Assembly: GCF_029168315.1 (NCBI RefSeq)
Contig: NZ_JARGYD010000023.1
Span: 1-12,143, forward strand
Reading direction: 5' to 3'
Origin: Psychromarinibacter halotolerans
Lineage (GTDB): Bacteria; Pseudomonadota; Alphaproteobacteria; Rhodobacterales; Rhodobacteraceae
DNA: 12,143 nt
Position 1 is the stretch's first letter, and the number at the start of each line of letters is the position of its first letter. Made by a program: the position numbers and the translations under genes. This document shows, one piece after another, positions 6,461 through 12,143 of this stretch. The notes beneath the pieces are model-generated. The model did not search any database. It saw nothing but the letters and a program-made list of their open reading frames with translations, and had not been told where the DNA came from.

Positions 6461-7836
6461 TCCGCAGCCTCGGGCGCGCGCCGTGCAAAGCGGGAGTCGT
6501 TCTGGCCGAGAAGCTCGTCCCAGCCCGCGCCATCGAGATAGGCGCGCCAACGGCGATAGTAACCGCGGGCCATATGCTCGGTCATCTTGGTGGTGACGCG
6601 ACCGCGGACGGTGAGGCCGTTCACCTCGGGATCGAGTTCGGCCTGGTTCCGGGCAAGCTGGTAGTTGAACGGATAGCGCCGGGCGATGGTGCCGACACTG
6701 GCCTTGGTCGCATAAAGCCAGTTTTCCATGTCGTCTTGCTCGGTCATCCCGGCAGGGCCGGAATAGCGCATATAGAAATGACGGAGGAAATCCTTGACCT
6801 TGGTGGGCGCATCCGCATCCACGAGGAAGAAGCGCCAGCCCTCGGTCTCGGTCGTGCCGTGCGGATGCCAGACACAGAGGTTGCGCGGCTGACGACCGTG
6901 GTACGAGGTGTTGGGAAATATCGTGCCGGTAAAGGGCAGCAGCCGCGCGTTGTCACCAAGGCGCGCATTCCGCTCATTGTGGCAATGACGGAAATATTCC
7001 TCGATCTCGGGATCGTTGGCGAATTGCGCGACGTATTCCGCCCCGGCAGCCTGAACCGCGGAATGCACCCCATGCCCGGCTGCGAAACTGATCCAGACGT
7101 GCCGGGCCATTTCCAGTTCGTTGTCTCGACGCCCCTTCACCCCGGTGCGCGCCGACGGGCCGATGCCAATCAGATCGACCGAGCGGTGACTCGGGTTGTG
7201 ATAGGAATCGCCGAGGAAGTTCTCCGCCGCGAGCTTCCAGTTGGAAGGAAAGACCCATTTATGGACCCCGATGACTTCGGAACCGCCCGGCCGCCCGTCG
7301 CGGCAATCGAGCGCCTGATCGAGATGGATGCGCGCATCGCCGAGATAGGTCTCGAAATCGGGTGCCTTCTCATCCCAGGAGGCCCAGATCGTACCTTTGT
7401 AATTGACCATGCGCGGGACTTCGATCAGCGACCATTTCTCGCGGTCAAGAACACCGGCATAGAGTTCCTGATATTGCGGGATCCCCCGCACCTTGCCGTC
7501 GGTCGCGTAGGTCCAGGCGTGATACGGACAGGTGAAGAGCGAGGTGTTGCCCTGATCGTAGCGGCAAACCTTCATCCCCCGGTGACGACAGGAGTTGAGA
7601 AAGACATGGATGACCCCGGTCTTGTCACGAACCAGGATGACAGATTCCTCGCCCATCCGTGAGGTGAAGAAATCGCCCGGGTTCGGGATCTGGCTTTCAT
7701 GTCCGACGAAAAGCCATGCGCGGGTGAAGAGTTTTTCGATCTCCTGGCGATAGATATCGTCGCGGACAAAGATATCGCGATCGACCACACCTTCTTCGAG
7801 GTCGGTCTTGCCGGTTGTGTCGAGAGCGTGTGTCAT
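6457..7836 (-). CDS. Rieske aromatic ring-hydroxylating oxygenase, alpha (large) subunit
   Basis: A 459-aa catalytic subunit. The N-terminal Rieske domain has CRH...CPYH: Cys83, His85, Cys103 and His106 with the standard C-x-H-x17-C-x2-H spacing. The catalytic domain opens with NWKLAAENFLGDSYH: Asp210 is the bridging aspartate between Rieske and mononuclear iron sites, and His213 and His217 are the iron ligands, with an acidic third ligand in EQDDMENW (Asp368/369). The His pair is H-x3-H, shorter than the x4 of naphthalene or x5 of biphenyl dioxygenase. The enzyme inserts O2 into an aromatic ring (or demethylates/monooxygenates) using electrons from the ferredoxin at the end of the operon. 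The start has AAGGAG 5 nt upstream and overlaps the permease stop as ATGA. The substrate is unknown; coupling to an organic-acid importer favours an aromatic carboxylate. Confidence 0.95.
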   Translation of the reverse strand: MTHALDTTGKTDLEEGVVDRDIFVRDDIYRQEIEKLFTRAWLFVGHESQIPNPGDFFTSRMGEESVILVRDKTGVIHVFLNSCRHRGMKVCRYDQGNTSLFTCPYHAWTYATDGKVRGIPQYQELYAGVLDREKWSLIEVPRMVNYKGTIWASWDEKAPDFETYLGDARIHLDQALDCRDGRPGGSEVIGVHKWVFPSNWKLAAENFLGDSYHNPSHRSVDLIGIGPSARTGVKGRRDNELEMARHVWISFAAGHGVHSAVQAAGAEYVAQFANDPEIEEYFRHCHNERNARLGDNARLLPFTGTIFPNTSYHGRQPRNLCVWHPHGTTETEGWRFFLVDADAPTKVKDFLRHFYMRYSGPAGMTEQDDMENWLYATKASVGTIARRYPFNYQLARNQAELDPEVNGLTVRGRVTTKMTEHMARGYYRRWRAYLDGAGWDELLGQNDSRFARRAPEAAE

Positions 7837-9782
7837 GGCTTCTCCTTGCTGTTGGTGCGGGCGCCGGACAGGGCGTCTTGGGTTACGAGATCGGTTTGCG
7901 ACATCGGCGCCGAGGTAAGGTCGGACAGCCGGAAACCGGGCAGAAAGGGCACGAGACCGAGGATCGATGAGGCAAGGGCCAGCGGACTTGTGGTGCCGAA
8001 CCAGACCGTCGCTCCGCCGCAGAAGATGGCGAGCGATACAGCGAGCAGGGCAAAGAGCCAGTCCGGGATTCCGCGCAGCGGGCTCGGCAGCATGGACGAC
8101 CGAAGCAGCATCACCGCGGCTCCGCAGTTCACCAGGATAATCGCGATCTCCACCGGCGAGCCGTCAAGGAGCAGGGCGGGATTGTAGATCCAGAGGAACG
8201 GCAGGAGATACGCGCTGATGCCCAGGCGAAGTCCGTAAAATCCGGTGGTCCACATACTCGCCCCTGCGACCTGTGCCGCGACGATGCTGCCCATGGCGAT
8301 GGGCGGGGTGATCATGCTCATCAGACCGAAGTAGAAGAGGAACAGATGCGCGCCGAGCGGATCAACCCCGAGGTCGACGACGGAGGGTGCGACGATCGTC
8401 ACGAGCACGACATAGACCGCCACCGTGGGCATACCCATACCAAGCACGATGGAAACGAGGGCCGCCATCAACAGCATGGCGAACAGTCCGTAATCCGAGG
8501 CGAGATGGGTCAGCACCAGAGTGAGCTGGAACGCGAAACCGGAGGAGTTCATCACTCCGATGACCGCACCGGCCCCAGCGCCGATTAGGATAACGGGGAT
8601 GGATTCGCTGCCGGTTCCCTTGATCACGCCCCAGAGGTCCGCCAGCTTGATCCGGAACCGGTTACGGATCGCATAGGCAAGCAATATGGCCCCCGCGACG
8701 ATCACCGCCGATCGGCCCGGATCGTAGCCGAGAACGAACATCAGGACGATCATCAACAGTAGCGGCAGCACGAACACCCAACTGCCGCGAAAGACCTCTT
8801 CCTTCTTCGGCAGGTCCTCCGACGACAGGCCGCGGATGTTCTCACAGGCGGCGATCGCGTCGATTTTTACAAAGAGAACCAGATAATAAAGCAGCGCAGG
8901 AGTGATCGCCGCGAAAACGACCGCGCTGTAGGGGATCTGCAGGAACTCCGCGATGATGAAGGCCGTCGCGCCCATGACCGGGGGCATGATCTGGCCGCCG
9001 TTGGAGGCGACCGCCTCGATCGCTGCCGCCTGGTGTGGCTTGAAGCCGATCTTCTTCATCAACGGAATGGTGACGATACCGGTGGAGAGAATGTTGGCGA
9101 CGGTCGAACCCGACAGCATCCCGAAGGCTGCCGACGCAAAGGATGCCCCTTTTGCAGGCCCGCCCCGCCACCGTCCGAGCAGCCGCATCGCAAGATTGGT
9201 GAAGAAGGTCATGCCGCCCGCGATCTCCATCATCTTGCCGAAAAGGATGAACGGGATGACGAGGTTGATGATGATGCGAAGCACGATTCCCGGAATCCCG
9301 CTGCTGTCGGCATAGAGATAGAGGACCGTTTTGGTCGGCGGAAAGACCTCGGCACGCAACACACCGGGTAGGTGGTTCCCCAGAAAACCGTAGGCGACGA
9401 TGCAGATTACCAGCGTGGCGATGATGATCCCGCCGGACTTGCGCAACGCCTCCATCATCAGGCCAATGGCGAGGATACCGGGAATCCACATGTCCGGCGT
9501 CCGGTAGGCGAGCAGCAGCATCCAGCTTTCGAAGTTTAGCGCATACCAGAGCCAGCTCCCGCTTGCGACCAGCGCCAGCAAAAGATCGACCGGAGCGCTC
9601 CGTTCGGAATACGGATGCTTGAGAAAGGCAATTCCGATGGCGAGTCCGGCCACAATGGCAATGACCTGCTGGGTGACCAGCAACACGCCAATGTAGTCCT
9701 GAAGGTTCATGACCCAGCCGATCGTGATCACGCAGAGCAGCGTGACATAGACGTTCAGCAGATAGCCGTTGAGTTTATTCAT
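7833..9782 (-). CDS. TRAP transporter permease, fused 4TM/12TM (DctQM)
   Basis: A 649-aa inner-membrane protein of the fused TRAP family, in which the small DctQ-like and large DctM-like subunits are one chain, typical of TAXI-type TRAP systems. It uses the Na+ gradient to import a substrate delivered by the periplasmic binding protein. The first ~190 residues hold hydrophobic spans forming the DctQ-like part. The DctM signature follows: GGPAKGASFASAAFGMLSGS (about 207-226), MKKIGFKPHQAAAIEAVAS and GGQIMPPVMGATAF, then the second repeat with GMGMPTVAVYVVL and TPPIAMGS. The C-terminal ~100 residues are less conserved with further membrane spans. The start has AGGGA 9 nt before ATG. It lies 72 nt after the binding-protein gene and overlaps the oxygenase alpha gene as ATGA, which ties uptake tightly to oxidation. 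Confidence 0.95.
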   Translation of the reverse strand: MNKLNGYLLNVYVTLLCVITIGWVMNLQDYIGVLLVTQQVIAIVAGLAIGIAFLKHPYSERSAPVDLLLALVASGSWLWYALNFESWMLLLAYRTPDMWIPGILAIGLMMEALRKSGGIIIATLVICIVAYGFLGNHLPGVLRAEVFPPTKTVLYLYADSSGIPGIVLRIIINLVIPFILFGKMMEIAGGMTFFTNLAMRLLGRWRGGPAKGASFASAAFGMLSGSTVANILSTGIVTIPLMKKIGFKPHQAAAIEAVASNGGQIMPPVMGATAFIIAEFLQIPYSAVVFAAITPALLYYLVLFVKIDAIAACENIRGLSSEDLPKKEEVFRGSWVFVLPLLLMIVLMFVLGYDPGRSAVIVAGAILLAYAIRNRFRIKLADLWGVIKGTGSESIPVILIGAGAGAVIGVMNSSGFAFQLTLVLTHLASDYGLFAMLLMAALVSIVLGMGMPTVAVYVVLVTIVAPSVVDLGVDPLGAHLFLFYFGLMSMITPPIAMGSIVAAQVAGASMWTTGFYGLRLGISAYLLPFLWIYNPALLLDGSPVEIAIILVNCGAAVMLLRSSMLPSPLRGIPDWLFALLAVSLAIFCGGATVWFGTTSPLALASSILGLVPFLPGFRLSDLTSAPMSQTDLVTQDALSGARTNSKEKP

Positions 9783-9854
9783 CGCTCATGTTCCCTGAGT
9801 CCTGCCGCCTTATTGGGGCAGCGAGGTGTTCGGTTTCAGGATGAAGGGGAGGAC

Positions 9855-10844
9855 TCAGCGCGTCTGAGCCGCCTCATGCGCGCTGCTCCAGAGACCGACT
9901 TCCTTGAAGAAGCGGATTGCTCCCGGATGATAGGGTACGGTTGAATCCGCAGGAGCAAGCTCCGACTGAGCGACGCTGCGCAGCGGCGGGTAGTCCTTGG
10001 TAAGCTGTTCCCAATTGTCGTACAGAGCCTTGGTCAGCGTGTAGGCATCTTCGTCGGACAGAGAGGCGCTGGTCACCAGCAAGGTGTCATAGTTCACGAT
10101 GCCGGTGTCTTGTTTGACGAAGGGGCGGGTGGAGGTCGGCTTCGTGATCCCGACGCGTGTGCCTGGCACGAGTTGCTCGTAAAACCCTTCCCCGGCAAGC
10201 GCGCCATTCGCAATCACGACGATCCCGCCGCTGGCCGAGCTGTTGGCCTCAATCAGATCCGGCATCGTGACGGCAACCGGCGCAGCATCGGCACGCCCCT
10301 CGACGACCGCATTGATCCCGTCGAGCAGTCCTCCGGAATTGGCAAAGACGACATCTTGGGGCTTCAGCCCTGCAGTCTCGAGCATGGCCTTGTTCAACAA
10401 GGTCAATGCAACGTTCGTCGGCATGTTGCCCATGACGCGCTTGCCCTTCAGGTCTTCCATGCGCGTGATACCGGAATCCCCCGAAGCAATGAAGGCATAG
10501 GGCAGAACCCAGATGCGGCCGATACTGCGCAGGTTTGCGTTCTCAGCGGGAAAACCTTCGCCGGTATAGGCAAGCCCCGCATCCATCGAGGACGACAGGC
10601 CGAGCGTCATTTCGCCGTTATTTATGAATGGCAGATAGATCGACGATCCACCCTGAGGTTGCGCGGTGGTCCGAACCCCAAGCTTCTCCTGGAACATTTT
10701 TGCCAGTCCTCCTCCAATGAGGAAGAAGGTCGAACCGGCTGGATTCGTCCCGATGGTGATGCTGCGAAGTTCCGCATTTGCGGGTGCCGCCGAAATTGCT
10801 GTTAGCAGCGCCAAAGCGGCGGCCGTAGCTTTCAAACCTTTCAT
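9855..10844 (-). CDS. TAXI-family TRAP transporter solute-binding protein
   Basis: A 329-aa periplasmic binding protein. The signal peptide MKGLKATAAALALLTAISAA-PANA ends with an Ala-x-Ala site and cleavage is predicted after residue 24. The mature start LRSITIGTNPAGSTFFLIGG (26-45) and QPQGGSSIYLPFINNGEMTLG (63-82) are characteristic of TAXI proteins, as are MEDLKGKRV and the DAAPV segment. It captures the substrate, probably an organic acid as known TAXI ligands are, and hands it to the fused permease. ATG at 10844 is chosen: GGAGG lies 5 nt before it and the signal peptide then begins correctly. An in-frame ATG at 10865 with its own GGGAG would add seven residues and is a weaker alternative. 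This is the first gene of the operon; the region upstream is AT-rich and promoter-like. Confidence 0.94.
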   Translation of the reverse strand: MKGLKATAAALALLTAISAAPANAELRSITIGTNPAGSTFFLIGGGLAKMFQEKLGVRTTAQPQGGSSIYLPFINNGEMTLGLSSSMDAGLAYTGEGFPAENANLRSIGRIWVLPYAFIASGDSGITRMEDLKGKRVMGNMPTNVALTLLNKAMLETAGLKPQDVVFANSGGLLDGINAVVEGRADAAPVAVTMPDLIEANSSASGGIVVIANGALAGEGFYEQLVPGTRVGITKPTSTRPFVKQDTGIVNYDTLLVTSASLSDEDAYTLTKALYDNWEQLTKDYPPLRSVAQSELAPADSTVPYHPGAIRFFKEVGLWSSAHEAAQTR

Positions 10845-10903
10845 GTGGTCCTCCCTGAGACTCATCGGGTCTCCCGTCCCGATTTGGCTTTGCGCCTAAA
10901 AGA

Positions 10904-10951
10904 TGCGTATTTGATTCGCCGTTAATAGTCAACTTGTTTACCAAATTTGAA
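10904..10951 (-). promoter_or_regulatory. Candidate operon promoter with overlapping 13-bp palindrome
   Basis: The AT-rich stretch before the binding-protein gene contains a plausible sigma70 pair on the minus strand: TTCAAA (10951-10946) and TATTAA (10927-10922), 18 nt apart. A second option uses TTGACT (10932-10927) as -35 but has a poor -10 (TACGCA). The imperfect palindrome GTTAATAGTCAAC (10921-10933, GTTRA-N3-TYAAC) covers the -10 of the first option, and CAAATTTG (10942-10949) is a perfect 8-bp palindrome in the -35 area. These are candidate operators for the MarR protein. The leader would be about 70 nt. Confidence 0.35.
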
Positions 10952-11025
10952 ATCAGTGCCGGACCGGATGTCGCTTTTCCTTCACGACTTCACCCCATCA
11001 TTTTGTGAACCGGCATCCAATTGTG

Positions 11026-11040
11026 ACCCCGTAGCGGGGT
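11026..11040. repeat. 15-bp perfect palindrome in the IS21 end
   Basis: ACCCCG-TAG-CGGGGT is a perfect 6-bp inverted repeat around a 3-nt centre, inside the presumed transposase-binding repeats of the IS21 left end. It may be a chance overlap of a TGACCCC repeat with its complement or a hairpin; its function is unknown. Confidence 0.5.
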
Positions 11041-11115
11041 AATCGGCGTCCCCCAATGCCCCCCCTTACACTGTTGGTAATGATGCCTCCGAGCTCATCG
11101 GGGGCACAGTGCGGG

Positions 11116-11298
11116 ATGTTGCCCGTGGAGACGATTGCGAAGATCCGAAGAGCTTATTTTCAGGACCGTAAGTCAATCAACCAGATCTGCCGGGAGTTGC
11201 GCGTATCGCGGAACACCGTGCGCTATCTGATCCGGTAGGGCGCAACTGAATTGACCTACGAGCGCCGGGTCCAGCCCTTGCCGAAGTTTGGTCCGTGA
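11116..11298 (+). pseudogene. IS21 transposase IstA, N-terminal fragment
   Basis: From ATG 11116 the translation begins MLPVETIAKIRRAYF and continues with ICRELRVSRNTVRYLIR, the N-terminal helix-turn-helix that opens IstA proteins. An in-frame TAG at 11236 replaces the codon where family members continue (usually ...RSGATE). The same frame then resumes with GATELTYERRVQPLPKFGP, still recognisably IstA, before a TGA at 11296. About 60 of the usual ~500 residues remain, without the DDE integrase domain. The fragment is broken twice: by the nonsense codon and by loss of everything after PLPKFGP, where unrelated sequence leading to the IS110 gene begins. Confidence 0.85.
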
Positions 11299-11382
11299 GC
11301 GGGGCTCTGATGCTGTAACCGCCCCCCCGGCGGCATCGATGTGCCAAGGTGGGATCGCGACAATCCATCTTGGGAGACGGTC

Positions 11383-11602
11383 ATGTCGGAGATTATCACG
11401 GTCGGACTGGATCTGGCGAAGACTGTATTCCAAGTCCACGGCGCTGACAGCAAAGGCCATACTGTCTTGCGCAAGAAGCTCAGAAGGGTTCAGGTGCTTG
11501 AGTTCTTCGCCAAGTTGTCGCCCTGCCTGGTGGCGATGGAAGCCTGCGGCGGCGTGTATTTCTGGGGGCGGGAACTTGCAACGCTCGGCCACGACATCAG
11601 GC
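11383..11602 (+). pseudogene. IS110-family transposase, N-terminal fragment
   Basis: From ATG 11383, preceded by GGGAG, the protein begins MSEIITVGLDLAKTVFQVHG; this is the DEDD-type transposase start with the first catalytic Asp in GLDLAK. VLRKKLRR, VAMEACGG (the conserved Glu) and WGRELATLGHDIR follow. Homology stops at LGHDIR (near 11600), after about 72 of the usual ~340 residues, exactly where IS256-end-like sequence starts; the frame then runs on for 17 foreign codons to a stop at 11652. The rest of the RuvC-like domain and the C-terminal Ser-containing transposase_20 domain are absent. The simplest cause is insertion of the IS256-type element into this gene. Confidence 0.88.
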
Positions 11603-11636
11603 GGTCACGTCCGTCAAGCTGGTGTAATTTCCCGGA
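11603..11636 (-). repeat. IS256-type element terminal inverted repeat (one end)
   Basis: The stretch GGTCACGTCCGTCAAGCTGG and the following TGTAATTTCCCGGAT look like the terminal repeat of IS256-family elements of alphaproteobacteria. It lies 16-17 nt beyond the stop codon of the IS256 transposase on the minus strand, the expected place for the transposase 3' end, and directly abuts the break in the IS110 gene. The mate repeat would be to the right of the window, so the exact boundary is approximate. Confidence 0.55.
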
Positions 11637-11652
11637 TGGCCTGAGGTCATGA

Positions 11653-12093
11653 TCAGGCGGCTTTCGTAGTGATGCTGAGAATGGGGTCGATCTCCTCATT
11701 GTCGATCTGGGCGAAGGCCTCGACCATCATGTAGCGGCTGGCAGTCTTCCATTCGTCGTTCTGCTCGAAGAGCACGGCGCCAATCAGGCGCATGATTGAA
11801 GCCTCGTTCGGGAAGATGCCGACGACGTCTGCGCGGCGCTTCACCTCCTTGTTCAACCTTTCAATGGGATTGGTCGAGTGGAGCTTCGTCCGGTGCTGGC
11901 AAGGGAAGGACATGTAGGCCAGGACATCGTGTTCGCTGGCGTCCCGCAGCTCCGGCTCTCGCTCCGGCCGTCCGGAAAACCCCACGCGAGCCTCGGCCGC
12001 GCGCAGCGCCGGCCGGTCCTGCAACAAGCTCTGGGGGAGGCTTTCGCAGGGGTTCTGTCGCAAACTTTCGACGTTCCGAGCGTGCGTGATATG
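11653..12093 (-). pseudogene. IS256-family (Mutator type) transposase, C-terminal part
   Basis: Residues readable from about 11955 down to the stop are typical of the C-terminal end of IS256 transposases: SEHDVLAYMSFP, HRTKLHSTNPIERLNKEVKRR with the catalytic Glu region, VVGIFPNEASIMRLIGAVL and EQNDEWKTASRYM. Upstream, the frame stays open to about 12093 but the residues no longer resemble the family clearly, and two stop codons (near 12095 and 12104) close it. IS256 transposases have about 400 residues, so an intact gene would need some 700 nt more to the right in an open frame. The gene is therefore interrupted, frameshifted or rearranged on its 5' side. The catalytic Asp residues are not present in the window. 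Confidence 0.82.
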
Positions 12094-12143
12094 TCAGCGT
12101 TGTCAGAGAGTTGGTGAGAGGCGTTTGGTGTGATCGAGTTCAA
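11960..12143. other. Right-edge sequence, possibly decayed IS256 or another element
   Basis: Beyond the recognisable IS256 C-terminus, no frame on either strand gives a family I recognise. The minus-strand frame shifted from the transposase is open to the window edge but its residues look like off-frame translation. This may be degraded transposase 5' sequence or a second junction. Confidence 0.35.

Larger units (their letters stand above)
11004..11298 (+). mobile_element. IS21-family remnant, left end
   Basis: Sequence from TGTGAACCGGCATCC, through a TGTGACCCC motif, to the truncated istA fragment has the layout of the left end of an IS21-family element: a terminal 5'-TG, TGACCCC-type repeats, then istA after about 110 nt. 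The right-hand portion of istA and all of istB are missing. The left boundary at 11004 is inferred from resemblance to IS21 termini, not from a matching right end, and no target duplication can be seen. Confidence 0.6.

Noticed and set aside
6445..7662. Long plus-strand open frame opposite the oxygenase alpha gene
   Set aside because: The opposite strand encodes an unmistakable Rieske alpha subunit with all metal ligands; the plus-strand frame has no recognisable domain or ribosome site.
9775..9789. Four-codon frame (ATG AGC GAT GAA TAA) overlapping the permease start
   Set aside because: The AGGGA site is at the right distance for the permease ATG but too close for this one; most likely chance.
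9783..9854. Hairpin in the 72-nt gap between binding protein and permease
   Set aside because: Only a 5-bp CTGCC/GGCAG stem with a mismatch-prone interior is visible; too weak to call a terminator or attenuator.
1..12143. tRNA, rRNA, CRISPR array or riboswitch
   Set aside because: I saw no cloverleaf-like sequence, no regularly spaced repeats and no known riboswitch core on either strand by eye.

Overview
The window reads as high-GC alphaproteobacterial DNA, probably Rhodobacteraceae (Paracoccus or Roseobacter-like). This rests on codon use, strong AAGGAG-type ribosome sites, TRAP-family uptake genes and IS21/IS110/IS256 remnants. It is inference from style and content, not from a marker gene. 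It looks like an accessory catabolic island with a decayed insertion-sequence boundary on the right and a truncated gene on the left.

Left part, plus strand (1-2803): the C-terminal part of an isocitrate lyase/PEP mutase-family gene is joined to unrecognised sequence. It overlaps an intact MmgE/PrpD-family gene by 4 nt. About 350 nt without a recognisable gene follow, then a MarR-family (HpaR-like) regulator that converges on the main operon with only 6 nt between the stop codons.

Main part, minus strand (10844 down to 2810): nine genes run in one direction, almost all within 0-43 nt of each other or overlapping. In order of transcription they are a TAXI-type TRAP solute-binding protein, a fused TRAP permease, a Rieske ring-hydroxylating oxygenase alpha subunit, a short-chain dehydrogenase, the oxygenase beta subunit, a 66-residue unrecognised protein, a 139-residue unrecognised protein, an FAD ferredoxin reductase and an adrenodoxin/putidaredoxin-type [2Fe-2S] ferredoxin. 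The simplest reading is uptake of an organic (probably aromatic) acid, NADH -> reductase -> ferredoxin -> oxygenase dihydroxylation, and oxidation of the cis-diol by the dehydrogenase. No ring-cleavage gene lies in the window, so the substrate cannot be named. The oxygenase alpha and beta genes are split by the dehydrogenase gene. Two uncharacterised small proteins lie between the oxygenase and its electron-transfer genes; these are the most novel part of the window.

Right part (about 11004-12143): a scrap heap of three insertion sequences. An IS21-type left end carries only the first part of istA. It runs into the start of an IS110-type transposase, which is cut by the end of an IS256-type element whose transposase C-terminus reads back on the minus strand. 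None of the three transposase genes is intact here.
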